The notes beneath the pieces are model-generated. The model did not search any database. It worked only from the letters and a program-made list of their open reading frames with translations, and had not been told where the DNA came from. Shown here one piece after another: positions 43,985 through 52,568 of a stretch of 64,000 nucleotides of DNA (within the stretch, counting starts at the first letter, position 1; the number at the start of each line of letters is the position of its first letter). Origin of the DNA: DASRHT01 sp035293765 (GTDB taxonomy: Bacteria; Chloroflexota; Ktedonobacteria; Ktedonobacterales; Ktedonobacteraceae); contig DATGMF010000053.1 in the NCBI GenBank assembly GCA_035293765.1, positions 1-64,000 of the forward strand, read 5' to 3'. The translations under genes and the position numbers were made by a program.

Positions 43985-44281
43985 TGGCGACCAGATTTAT
44001 CGCGTTCCGCTTTAGCGCCCGTTTTTCATGGTTTGTAGGGGATGGCAGTAAACTGGACGCGGTAAACCTGGTCGCTACAGGGTTGTTGGTGCTGCCGGGG
44101 ACGCCTGCCGATTTGGTGGCAGTAAACTGGACGCGGTAAACCTGGTCGCTACAGGGAACTCGGCTACTAAGGAAGGCATGATCCTTTTCTGTCAGGGAGA
44201 GGGGGGAGAGGATGATTGCAAGGATGGGGGACAGCGCAGGAAGCGATAAATCGCGCAGGACGCGATAAATCGGGTCCCTAC
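43985..44281. repeat. GGACGCGATAAATC / 40-bp tandem repeat cluster
   Basis: A gene-free stretch of ~300 bp built from one motif. Variants of GACC(C)GATTTATCGCGTCC occur at ~43989, 44241 and 44261. A 40-bp sequence is exactly repeated at 44043-44082 and 44117-44156 (period 74), containing TAAACTGGACGCGGTAAACC. The terminal copy GATAAATCGGGTCCCTA supplies the stop codon (CTA on plus, 44278-44280) of the pspA-like gene. Confidence 0.8.
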
Positions 44282-45129
44282 GGCGGGTCTTGAGGTGTTT
44301 CGAGCAGCTTTTTCAGGTGTTCTAGCTCCACGCTTTTGCTGAGGTCTCCGGTTGACACCTCGGGAGTCGGTTGTTCCCTGCGGCGCTTTCTGACGGGTTC
44401 TCCTGAGCGTGGTTGAGGTGGTTGCAGGGGGGAGAGATGAGCTTCGCCTTCTCCCAGCAATGGGCGCGTGTTGGGCGTGCTTTTCTGCTTGAGTGTGTGT
44501 AATTGTTGCTCGATCAGTTGATCGGCTGAGAGCTGGTCGAGCTGCGTTGTGAGGTCGCGTTGATGTAAATCGGCCAGGGCGCGTGCTCGCGCCTCTGCCT
44601 CTATAACCGCGTCCTGAGCTTTAGCAGCGAGACCTTTATCTTTCGGCCTGTCGGCTTTGTTGAGGGCTTCGAAGACGCGCTGCTGGATCAGCGCGTTGCG
44701 TTTGCGCGTTGCGAGCAGATCAATATTGGTTTCGACCTCCGAAATTTTCACTTCTAGCTGGCGTAGCACGTCGCGCAGCGTCTTCGCCAGTTGCTCTTGC
44801 TCCGCCTGCTGCTGCTGATAAAGTTGGGCCTGTTTGTTTAGATCGTTATAGTGTCCCAGAGCTGTGCGCGCTGCATTATCATTATTTTGCTGGATGGCCT
44901 GCTCTGCTTTCTGCCACCACTTTTGCGCCTCTTCCCCCAGTTCCTGGCTACGTTTACGCAGGCGATGTCCTTCCGCGATAGCTGTCGCGACCTGCGTCTT
45001 GACCTGCACGAGCTGGTTGCGCATGTCGAGTTGTAGTTGTCGCAGGGTCTGCTCAGGATCATCGGCCTTCTCAATCATCGTGTTGAGATTGGCTCGTAGC
45101 AAGGTAAGCACACGCTCCAACAAATTCAT
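44278..45129 (-). CDS. PspA/IM30 family protein
   Basis: 283 aa from the ATG at 45129 (GGAG 10 nt upstream). It starts NLLERVLTLLRANLNTMIEKADDPEQTLRQLQLDMRNQL, the PspA amphipathic helix and first coiled coil. Long coiled coil continues to about residue 190 with Gln/Glu-rich heptads, then a disordered, Pro-rich C-terminus that is longer than typical PspA. It should bind stressed membranes. It sits downstream of flotillin and NfeD genes, a membrane-organisation operon. Its stop codon is supplied by a repeat. Confidence 0.9.
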   Translation of the reverse strand: MNLLERVLTLLRANLNTMIEKADDPEQTLRQLQLDMRNQLVQVKTQVATAIAEGHRLRKRSQELGEEAQKWWQKAEQAIQQNNDNAARTALGHYNDLNKQAQLYQQQQAEQEQLAKTLRDVLRQLEVKISEVETNIDLLATRKRNALIQQRVFEALNKADRPKDKGLAAKAQDAVIEAEARARALADLHQRDLTTQLDQLSADQLIEQQLHTLKQKSTPNTRPLLGEGEAHLSPLQPPQPRSGEPVRKRRREQPTPEVSTGDLSKSVELEHLKKLLETPQDPP

Positions 45130-45161
45130 CAGCATCTCCCATGTGTTGTTCTGGTACGACA

Positions 45162-45298
45162 GTAGGGGCAACCCTTGCGGTTGCCCAGCCCGTGCCGGAT
45201 TGGTTCTGGTAGAACTGTAGGGGCAACCCTTGCGGTTGTCCAGCCCATACAGCCTTGCCCCAACAAGATCAGGGCAGGGGCAAGCCCTGCCCCTACAG
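45162..45298. repeat. three GTAGGGGC-type palindromes between flotillin and pspA
   Basis: GTAGGGGCAACCCTTGCGG occurs at 45162 and 45217 (period 55), and AGGGCAGGGGCAAGCCCTGCC near 45271. The last begins 9 nt past the flotillin stop and forms a GC-rich hairpin with an 8-bp stem, probably a 3' stabiliser or attenuator between flotillin and pspA. Confidence 0.7.
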
Positions 45299-45306
45299 TT
45301 ATAATA

Positions 45307-46851
45307 CTACTTTTCCGTTGTGTTTGGTTCAGCGGTGTTAAGCGTGCCGTTGGCTTTTGCCGGGCCTTCGTTGTCCTGGTTGCCCAGGGCGGGAACGCGG
45401 TTCATCAGATCGCCAATGGGGGTGCCGCTCAGTAGCTCGAAGAGGGCTGGCACCTGCGCCACCATATTGACGATATCGCCTGTGAGACGGCTGGCGCCGA
45501 GGCCGCCGTTGGTGCCGTTGCCGCCGCCAGTCGAGACAATCGTGACTTTATCGACCTTGCTCAGCGGCTCGGCGATAGCGCGCACAACCTCAGGCATGTT
45601 TGTGAGCAGTTTGTCAAGTACCGCAGCCTGGTTGTATTCATGGTACGCCGCAGCTTTAACTTTCATCGCATCAGCTTCGGCCTCACCTTTCGCGCGGATA
45701 ACCTCGGCTTCGGCAAGACCACGGGCGCGGATGACTTCAGCCTCGGCCAGACCACGAGCGCGAGCAGCTTCCGCTTCACCCAGGCCCTTTGCCTTAGCTC
45801 CATCGGCCTGACCTTGAGCTTCCAGGATGATGCGCTGGCGCTCGGCCTCCGCCACGGTTTCGATGCGGCGGCGCTCAGCTTCGGCAGCTTTTTGGATGGT
45901 CGCTTGCAGTTCCAGTTCGCGGCGCTGGATTTCGGCCTGCTGCACTTTGATCTGAGCGTTCTTCTCGACCTCGGTCACGCGCACGGCTTCCGCGACCACC
46001 TGCTGCTGCGTCACATTGGCCTGGATATCGTAGGCTTTGTCTGCGGCTGCCTGCTGTTTCTTGACCTCGGCCTCGAATTCAGCCTTTTTAAGCGACAGGT
46101 TGCGCTGCGATTCGGCCTGGAGGGCCAGCGACTCGGTCTCGGCCTTCACGCGCTCCTGGTCCGCTTTAGAGCGGGCAATGGCGGCTTCACGAGCGGCGTT
46201 CGCTTGCTGTATCTGGGTATCGCGCTGTGCCAGAGCAGAGGCGATATCGGCCTGTTTGCGAATTTCGGCGATCTGCGGACGGCCCATATTGGTGATGTAG
46301 TCGTTCTCGTCGCGTACATCCTTGATGGTGAAGGAAATAACTTCCAGCCCCATCTTGGTCATATCGGGCGTAACAGTCCTGAGCATTTTGCTACTGACGC
46401 TCTCGGGATCTTTGACCAGATCTTCAACGGTCAACTGGCCGACGATGCCGCGCAGGTGGCCTTCCATCACCAGACGAATCAGGTTCTCGCGGTCGGCCTG
46501 AGATTTGCTCAGAAACTGCTCGGCGGCGGTCTTTATGCTTTCCTCATCCGAGCGGACCTTGATCTGCGTGACTGCTTCAACATTGACCGCCACGCCCTGC
46601 GTTGTATAGAGCACCTGACGAGGAGCAACATCAAAGGACATCAGTTCAAGCGAAAGTTCCTGTGCCCGCTGGTAGAGAGGAACGACAAAATGGGCGTCCC
46701 CTGTGACGATCCTTGTTTTGCCAGCGCCATAGATGATCAATGCCTGGTTCGGCCCAACTTTGCGTAGGAGGGAGCCAAAGATTCTGAAAATGACAATAAC
46801 CACAATAACGAGTGCGAGTAATCCTACACCTAAGAAAATAGGTAAGCTCAT
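45307..46851 (-). CDS. floT: flotillin-like SPFH protein
   Basis: 514 aa. One N-terminal membrane helix (LGVGLLALVIVVIVIFRIF) leads into an SPFH/PHB domain at about 30-200 (NQALIIYGAGKTRIV, HLRGIVGQLTVEDLVKDPESV). A long Ala/Glu-rich coiled coil at 210-430 follows, including three near-identical ARGLAEAEV(IRARG) heptads near 375-400. It scaffolds membrane microdomains. The order NfeD-like then flotillin matches yuaF-floT in Bacillus; the symbol is by analogy. Confidence 0.93.
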   Translation of the reverse strand: MSLPIFLGVGLLALVIVVIVIFRIFGSLLRKVGPNQALIIYGAGKTRIVTGDAHFVVPLYQRAQELSLELMSFDVAPRQVLYTTQGVAVNVEAVTQIKVRSDEESIKTAAEQFLSKSQADRENLIRLVMEGHLRGIVGQLTVEDLVKDPESVSSKMLRTVTPDMTKMGLEVISFTIKDVRDENDYITNMGRPQIAEIRKQADIASALAQRDTQIQQANAAREAAIARSKADQERVKAETESLALQAESQRNLSLKKAEFEAEVKKQQAAADKAYDIQANVTQQQVVAEAVRVTEVEKNAQIKVQQAEIQRRELELQATIQKAAEAERRRIETVAEAERQRIILEAQGQADGAKAKGLGEAEAARARGLAEAEVIRARGLAEAEVIRAKGEAEADAMKVKAAAYHEYNQAAVLDKLLTNMPEVVRAIAEPLSKVDKVTIVSTGGGNGTNGGLGASRLTGDIVNMVAQVPALFELLSGTPIGDLMNRVPALGNQDNEGPAKANGTLNTAEPNTTEK

Positions 46852-46857
46852 GATACA

Positions 46858-47718
46858 TTACTCCTTTTGTAAATCTTTCCGCATGACGTATTCTGTTTCA
46901 GCTTTGGGAGATTCGTTGAGCAGCGTGCGCAATTGGGCCAGTTCATCCTCATCGGGCAGATCGAGATCTTCTGGTTCGCCCTGGCTGATAACGCGATCCC
47001 AGGTGTCAACCTCAGCAACTCCCGCCTGGTAATTTACCACCACAATTTCCTGATTGCTCTCAAGGCGTCGGCCATCTACAGTGCGTGCCGGAACGCTCTT
47101 GCGCATACCGCCAGGAGAAACGTAGAGAATTTCGCCGATGCCATTTTCTGGGATGGTGATGTTGACTTTGCCGACAAGACCGGTGCGATCCGAGACATCC
47201 TGCATAGTGGAGCCTTCGTATCCTCCGAAGAGACGGTCAATCGTCATCAGCAGGATAATAGCAATGACCAGCCCGCTCAATCCTGACAAGGCCAGGGCAA
47301 GTGGCAAGGCGAGCGCGGTACTGTTGTGGAAGACGTAGCCAAAGAAGCCAAAGCCCACCAGGAAGATTGCCAGGGAAAGAGGATTGATATAGCCCAGGTA
47401 TGAAAGGATGTTTACGTGAGCCTGGGCGGTGGCTGGCGCAGGTTTGCCAACTTTCTGTCCCGCTTGCCCGTTATGAGCAGCCTGGGCATGAGCGGCCTGA
47501 GCATGACTGGCGTTTGTATGGCCTGCGTGTCCATGTACGGCATGAGATGTATGCGCATGAACATGTGGAGCGCCATGCCCCCCTATATGGATATGGTGCC
47601 CGCCGACGTGATGCCCTTGTCCGATGCCTCCCAGGAAAGCCGTCACAATCAGGAACAGCAGCCCGAAGAGGAAGCTGAAAATGAATAGCAGGGAAAGCGG
47701 GTCAGTTGCGATTAGCAT
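46858..47718 (-). CDS. NfeD-like OB-fold membrane protein with His-rich loop
   Basis: 286 aa from the ATG at 47718 (AAGGAG 7 nt upstream). Helix 1 (LLFIFSFLFGLLFLIVTAFL) is followed by ~55 residues packed with His (HHVGGHHIHIGGHG, HVHAHTSHAVHGHAGH). Two to three helices follow, then a NfeD-type OB domain (GLVGKVNITIPENGIGEILYVSPGGMRKSVPAR) and an acidic tail. YuaF-type partners of flotillin have this domain order, but the His-rich loop is unusual and could bind metal. It starts 6 nt before the flotillin gene. Confidence 0.83.
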   Translation of the reverse strand: MLIATDPLSLLFIFSFLFGLLFLIVTAFLGGIGQGHHVGGHHIHIGGHGAPHVHAHTSHAVHGHAGHTNASHAQAAHAQAAHNGQAGQKVGKPAPATAQAHVNILSYLGYINPLSLAIFLVGFGFFGYVFHNSTALALPLALALSGLSGLVIAIILLMTIDRLFGGYEGSTMQDVSDRTGLVGKVNITIPENGIGEILYVSPGGMRKSVPARTVDGRRLESNQEIVVVNYQAGVAEVDTWDRVISQGEPEDLDLPDEDELAQLRTLLNESPKAETEYVMRKDLQKE

Positions 47719-48043
47719 AGCTATGCTCCTTCGATCTCTGGAACATCGCAGCCTGTGACCAGAACCGGTCAATGCGTTCAATCATGACGATAATGCTGGT
47801 CACGACGCCGGATATGCCTAAGACAAGTGCGAATGTGAGACATAATTGTGCCGAAGGTATACCTAATAGGGACAATAAAGGAAAAAGACTATCCGTGAAA
47901 AAGCTGACGGCGCTGAGCACAAGCGCGCCACCCAGAAGAGCAAGCGAGAGGAGCGCGCGGTGGCGCAACCTCTGGAACAGGGCGTCTCTGTCAGGCGCGA
48001 ACATATGGTGTTGATCGGGCGTTTTAAAATGTTCCGGGATCAT
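47702..48043 (-). CDS. small two-helix membrane protein, unknown
   Basis: 113 aa from the ATG at 48043; ATGs further upstream lack good sites. Hydrophilic N-terminus (IPEHFKTPDQHHMFAPDRDAL), then two helices (LLSLALLGGALVLSAVSFF and LTFALVLGISGVVTSIIVMI) and a basic tail. It overlaps the NfeD-like gene by 17 bp, so it is the first gene of the flotillin operon. No family recognised. Confidence 0.7.
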   Translation of the reverse strand: MIPEHFKTPDQHHMFAPDRDALFQRLRHRALLSLALLGGALVLSAVSFFTDSLFPLLSLLGIPSAQLCLTFALVLGISGVVTSIIVMIERIDRFWSQAAMFQRSKEHSYANRN

Positions 48044-48176
48044 TTGCCTCCCCCTCTTCATGACCCAACAAAATAATTTGATTATCATCGATCATAAGGA
48101 GATGGAATAAGATACGCGCTACGATTCGTGCTTCCCACCTCTAAAAAGATAGACGCAAAAAAAGCGGAAATTCAAA

Positions 48177-48671
48177 TCATACAATTTTGTTGGTATTGTA
48201 ATGTTCGGTGACTGCGTGAACAATGGCCGCGAGCTCATCTACCGGCAAGTCCATAAGTTGGCGAAACAGTTCAATATAGCGGCGCGGCTCTTCGGCATTG
48301 GCAAGAGATTGGAGCAATAGTTGAAGATCGGGCTCGGTGTGCCATTCTTCGGCGCTGGCATCCAACCAGGTAGTGAGGCGGTCGGTATCGTGCTTCACAA
48401 TATCGGTCATAAGATCAGTGCTGTAATCCGGCGGATCGCTCACCAGGTAGCCAGGATGGATTTTGAAGAAACGAGCCAGTAGATCGCGGCTGGACGCGGT
48501 GAGGTGCAGCCGTTTGGCCTTCTCCAACTGAGAGAGGTACGCCTGGCTGATACTTTCGCCCAGCTCTTCTTGCATGGCTCGGACAACTTCCATTTGCGTC
48601 ATAGGACGGTTCAGCCCTCGTAGTTCGCCTTCGATCGCGCGCAAATGTTTGATCTTCTCCGCTAAATTCAT
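48177..48671 (-). CDS. XRE-family transcriptional regulator
   Basis: 164 aa from the ATG at 48671, four codons inside a GTG at 48683; GAGGGTGC precedes it. The XRE HTH spans about residues 5-65 (EKIKHLRAIEGE, MTQMEVVRAMQEELGESISQAYLSQLEKAKRLH). The C-terminal ~95 residues form a helical effector or dimerisation region. A strong promoter with a palindrome over the -10 directly precedes it, suggesting negative autoregulation. It follows the dinD-like pseudogene on the same strand. Confidence 0.9.
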   Translation of the reverse strand: MNLAEKIKHLRAIEGELRGLNRPMTQMEVVRAMQEELGESISQAYLSQLEKAKRLHLTASSRDLLARFFKIHPGYLVSDPPDYSTDLMTDIVKHDTDRLTTWLDASAEEWHTEPDLQLLLQSLANAEEPRRYIELFRQLMDLPVDELAAIVHAVTEHYNTNKIV

Positions 48672-48693
48672 CTGCACCCTCACATAACTATTT

Positions 48694-48731
48694 GCTATAG
48701 CAAGTATAGCGGACTGTTATGTGGCTGTCAA
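48694..48731 (-). promoter_or_regulatory. XRE gene promoter with GCTATA-N5-TATAGC operator
   Basis: On the minus strand TTGACA (48726-48731), 17-bp spacer, TATACT (48703-48708). The inverted repeat GCTATA (48694-48699) / TATAGC (48705-48710) overlaps the -10 hexamer. Confidence 0.7.
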
Positions 48732-48752
48732 GTAGGAGGATGAGTTTGTCTC

Positions 48753-49600
48753 TTAAAACAATGTTCCTTGCTCGTCTTGTGGAGCTTGTTTGAGTTGTTT
48801 CTGCTTTTTGGACGTCCGACGCCGCTTCTCGACCATCTTACGGATCGATGCTGCTGGCGGCAGATCTTCTGGATAAGGTTGCCCCACCGCTTCTATCGCT
48901 TTTCTTACTTGATCGCCAACGAAGTAGTGGGCCTGCGAAGCCTCATCCAAACCAGTGATCCTTCCGAAGTGAGCTTTCCCTCAGTCAACGTGTTCTTGAA
49001 ATCGATGGCACTTAGCTCTGCATGAGTGATGTTGTCCAGATAATCCTCACTATCAGCAATGCCCTTCTTTTCTTTCAGCTCTTGCAGGGTATGACGATGT
49101 AAACCTAAATATCCAGCGTCAACAAAAATACCAAAAGTTGCAGATTGTACTCCTGCCCCTTGTGCGGCTTTGCCAAGTTGTTTGAAACTCTCACTGACCT
49201 TCAGACGCATTTCAAGCCGATCTTCTTGCTGTCGGCGAAGTTCGTGGATTTCATGTGCTCTGGTAGCAATAGCGAAATATGCCTGGGCCGCTGCAATCTC
49301 TGGTTTGCGCGGATCACCATTTTGCGCGACAAGATAGCAAGCGAACCGGGAAAGCAGATAATCTTTCCACTCTGTCACCGAACCTTTGCCGCCGACGATG
49401 CCTTTACTGGCGTCGGTAAAGTGATCCTCTCTCCGATTCCCTGATTCCTCACAGGCTGTGATCGCTTTCTCGATCACATTCATGAAGTTCTGCCATTTCC
49501 GCCCATAGCCCAAAAGCGGCATCAGGTCTCTGGCGCTCCAAAATTCCATCTTATATACGTTGGTTTGTTTGATCGACTCGAAATCAGGTGACGTCTCCAT
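48753..49600 (-). pseudogene. dinD: DinD-like DNA-damage-inducible protein, frameshifted
   Basis: From the ATG at 49600 (GGAGGGGAG upstream) the frame encodes ~231 aa matching DinD: FWSARDLMPLLGYGRKWQNF and a BRO-N/KilA-type start, then AQAYFAIATRAHEI. Near 48960 the frame breaks after LTEGKLTSEG. In the -1 restored frame the expected DinD C-terminus continues (ITGLDEASQAHYFVGDQVR ... EDLPPA) to the stop at 48753. A single missing G in GGAAGG explains it. E. coli DinD inhibits RecA filaments. It may be a recent pseudogene, a sequencing error, or two overlapping products. Confidence 0.75.
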
Positions 49601-49639
49601 TGGATCTCCCCTCCATCTTCTATCTACTTGATGACCCCT

Positions 49640-49668
49640 AGTATACGTAATGACAAGGTTTTCTACAA
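49640..49668 (-). promoter_or_regulatory. dinD promoter
   Basis: On the minus strand TTGTAG (49663-49668), 17-bp spacer, TATACT (49640-49645). No GAAC-N4-GTTC LexA box is visible here. Confidence 0.5.
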
Positions 49669-49817
49669 GCAAAAAAGCGGTGTTGGCTATCTGGGCTCTA
49701 CTGACTTCTTGGTTATCTGCCCAGGATAACGTGAGTTAACCGAAAAAAGCCTCTTTACTCTACAGTGAAGGAGCTGTCAGGCTTTCGGGCCAGATATGTT
49801 TGTGGCAGGTCCCGCCT

Positions 49818-50966
49818 CTACCGAAGCACAATCGCGCCCGTTGCGTTATCGATGCGGATGGCGACCGAGGCAAGGGAGACGCTGGCGGGCGATTGTACGG
49901 CTGCCCCACCCTGGGCCGGGTCAAAAGCGCCGCCGTGACAGGGGCAGAGCAGCAGGTGGCTATCGGGATCGTAATCGACCGCGCAACCTGCGTGCGTGCA
50001 GAGGGCATCATAGGCGACGAACTGGCCGTTATTGAGATGGACCAGGATGCCGGGATCGTTGGTTGAGGGGATGGTGAAGCTGATCGAGCTGTTAGGGGGC
50101 ACTTTGCTCACCTGGGCGATTGCGCCGTTAGTTGGTGTGCCGACGCCTGCCGTCGCCTGGGTGGTGTCCGGGGTAGGGATGGGATAGCCTGGTGCGGTAC
50201 TGTTGCTCGCCTGTCCTCCCGCACCGAAAAGGCGTAAGGCGTAAGCAAAGATTGCGAGTGTCACAACGCTTGCCCCTCCGGTTAGCGTGCCCAGCAGAAA
50301 GCTGCGCCGCGAGGTCGGGGCTTGCTGGCTCCTTGCTGTATATCGCTGTCGGGAAGCCGGGAGAGCGCGCATCGGTTGGGTATCGTCGGATGTGATAGGA
50401 GAGGAGGCGGCTGGTTCGGTAGTCCCGAGCATGTAATGCAGGATACGGGCCACGCGCCGCTGTTGCCGGGGTGAGGCGCGCTGAATGAGCTGGAGGGCAA
50501 GCAGCTCGTCGGGTGCGGGCAGGCCGGTATTCAGGGGACCGTTGAGCAATAGCGTCAGCCAGCTAAAGACGAAGACGATGTCCGCGCCGTAGAAATAGGG
50601 ATAGACGCGCCATGTGACCGACAGGTAAAAAAGCAGGCTGAGCAGGAGGCCAAAGAAGGCAGCAGGTCTGAAAAGTAAACCCACCAGGACACCCAGCCCA
50701 ATAGCGATTTCCCCGTAAGCGACGAGGTGTCCGAAGAAATCCGCGTGTGGTACGACTACCTGGAGCAAGAAGTCGTGCAAGGGTGATGTGCGAGCGAATG
50801 CCGCTACCTGTTTGCCAATGTAGCCGGTGGTGGAGGGCTGGAAGAACTGTGGATCGATAAATTTTTGGATTCCTGCATAGAGAAATGTAACGCCGAGAAA
50901 AAGGCGTAGGGGGAGCAAGACCCATCTGGCTATGCGGGATGTATGTAAACTTTTATATGGTATCAT
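49818..50966 (-). CDS. DoxX membrane domain fused to Tat-anchored Rieske domain
   Basis: 382 aa from the ATG at 50966; an in-frame TTG at 51041 would add 25 residues. Residues ~10-160 are a four-helix DoxX-type unit (LRLFLGVTFLYAGIQKF, GEIAIGLGVLVGLLF). Near 220 an internal twin-arginine motif SRRSFLLG precedes a hydrophobic stretch. The last ~90 residues are a Rieske 2Fe-2S domain with CTHAGC and CPCHGG. DoxX is linked to thiosulfate or quinone redox in other organisms. The fusion suggests a quinone-linked redox protein with the cluster on the outer face. Confidence 0.85.
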   Translation of the reverse strand: MIPYKSLHTSRIARWVLLPLRLFLGVTFLYAGIQKFIDPQFFQPSTTGYIGKQVAAFARTSPLHDFLLQVVVPHADFFGHLVAYGEIAIGLGVLVGLLFRPAAFFGLLLSLLFYLSVTWRVYPYFYGADIVFVFSWLTLLLNGPLNTGLPAPDELLALQLIQRASPRQQRRVARILHYMLGTTEPAASSPITSDDTQPMRALPASRQRYTARSQQAPTSRRSFLLGTLTGGASVVTLAIFAYALRLFGAGGQASNSTAPGYPIPTPDTTQATAGVGTPTNGAIAQVSKVPPNSSISFTIPSTNDPGILVHLNNGQFVAYDALCTHAGCAVDYDPDSHLLLCPCHGGAFDPAQGGAAVQSPASVSLASVAIRIDNATGAIVLR

Positions 50967-51262
50967 CAAATTTCTCTGGTAGAGGCGTGCAGGCCGGAAT
51001 TTTTCCCATAAAGAAAATGATGAGGCTTGTTGTCTATCCAAGCCTCGTTTGATGCCTGACAGAGCCTGTGACTCACCCTATCAGTTCGCACGTTGATAGT
51101 GTACCACTGAGATATCAAGAAACATTCACGAAAATGTAAAATTTTTATGGACAAAGCCAGAAAATCACGCACTTTCAGCCGTCAATGGAGCAATACGAGG
51201 TTCGCTTTTTAGCGAACAATGGTTGTGATGGTGATTTCCTTGATGCGTAGCCCATCTTGATA

Positions 51263-52402
51263 CTATTCTTCGGTAGGCAGAGCAGCGGTATGGGTTGTGC
51301 TCATGCCGACATGGGTCAGAAAGGTTCTCAGTGCGTCCTCATATGCCTGCGGATCAGCATTCCATGACTGGACATGATCGGCGCCGTTCACCCGCTGATA
51401 GGTCACGACTTGAGGGCAAGCCTGAGCGAAGGCATCGCTGACGGCGACAGGAGCCAGGGTATCAGCGGTTCCATGAAAAAGGAGGGTAGGCAGCGTTCTC
51501 TGAGGCGCGAGATGGAGATAATTCAAGGCTGAGAAATTGACGCCACGGCGCGCGATGATCCATTCCACAAAGAGCAGGAACCAAACCGGCAGATGGATCG
51601 TCTCGTGCATCAACCTGATTGTGGCAGCATGCCAGTTGAGGATTGGCGAGTCGAGGATGACGGCTCGTATATGGCTCGCCTCCGCTGAACGTTGCAAGAA
51701 CGTTTCGACCATGCTCCCACCCATGGACCAACCATAGAGGATGATGTCTGCCGCCCCTTGGTCGCGCGCGTACTGGACAGCCGCCTCGATATCTCGCCAC
51801 TCGGTATCTCCAAGGTGATAGAGATGATCAGAACTGGGCGGCGCACCTGGATCGTTGCGATAGCTGATGTTCAGCACAGGAAAGCCCATGCTCTGTACCA
51901 GTGGAAGGACACACAGTCCCTGCTCGCGCGTCGCATTATAGCCATGTACCATGAGCATCCAGGTTGCGCGCGAGCCCGCGATGAACCAGGCTGGTAGCAA
52001 TCCCACTTGACTGGGAATATGCACATCCTGGTAGGCCAGACCACGCGTGCGCTGAGGATCTCCCAGATAGACAAACACATTCCAGCGCACGCGTGAGCCC
52101 ACAGGAGGCTGCTGTGTTGTTTGAAGGAGGGTACGTTTTACCGCTTGCTCAGTTGTCGAGATGATCCTGCCGAGAACGGCATAGTTCGATTGCCAATCAA
52201 TGCCGTATATGCCGTCGTAAGTGATATCTTGTGTGCGCTGTAAGGTGATGGTATCATCGGTGACCTCGATGACGCGTGGCCTGGGTGCATGGACCTGATC
52301 GACCTTTTTCGCGCGGAGAAGCTGCTCGGAGGAGACCCAGCCCGCTATCCCAAGCATACTAAGCAAGAGCAGAAGAATGAGGCCAGCAAGTAGAGCGAAC
52401 AT
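51263..52402 (-). CDS. membrane-anchored alpha/beta hydrolase
   Basis: 379 aa. An N-terminal helix (LLAGLILLLLLSMLGIAGWV) acts as signal anchor. A beta-rich N-terminal extension (~30-140) precedes the hydrolase fold: oxyanion region MVHGYN, nucleophile elbow GWSMGG near 228, acid in FHGTADTLAP, and His in NGADHVQSW. It belongs with exported serine esterases/peptidases of the prolyl-oligopeptidase-like type. Substrate unknown. It stands alone between the Rieske fusion and penicillin acylase. The 166 nt upstream show no clear feature. Confidence 0.88.
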   Translation of the reverse strand: MFALLAGLILLLLLSMLGIAGWVSSEQLLRAKKVDQVHAPRPRVIEVTDDTITLQRTQDITYDGIYGIDWQSNYAVLGRIISTTEQAVKRTLLQTTQQPPVGSRVRWNVFVYLGDPQRTRGLAYQDVHIPSQVGLLPAWFIAGSRATWMLMVHGYNATREQGLCVLPLVQSMGFPVLNISYRNDPGAPPSSDHLYHLGDTEWRDIEAAVQYARDQGAADIILYGWSMGGSMVETFLQRSAEASHIRAVILDSPILNWHAATIRLMHETIHLPVWFLLFVEWIIARRGVNFSALNYLHLAPQRTLPTLLFHGTADTLAPVAVSDAFAQACPQVVTYQRVNGADHVQSWNADPQAYEDALRTFLTHVGMSTTHTAALPTEE

Positions 52403-52568
52403 ATCATATCTCCTTTCCTCAACCCTTTTTTTTAATCCAGGTGACAGAGCAGCGATCTGATGTGTTTACTGCAAGTGTCATGACCTTTTAGGCGGCCTCA
52501 CCATTACTGATGAGGAGTCCGGTAAACTCGAGCTCTCACGAAGCCCCTGCGTCTTCAGCTCAGAGGGA

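Noticed and set aside
45640..46767. 375-codon open frame opposite flotillin
   Set aside because: Mirror frame of the Ala/Glu-rich coiled coil (yields Phe/Gly-rich nonsense); flotillin is unambiguous.
49601..49680. LexA/SOS box upstream of dinD
   Set aside because: No GAAC-N4-GTTC or CTGT-N8-ACAG palindrome is visible.
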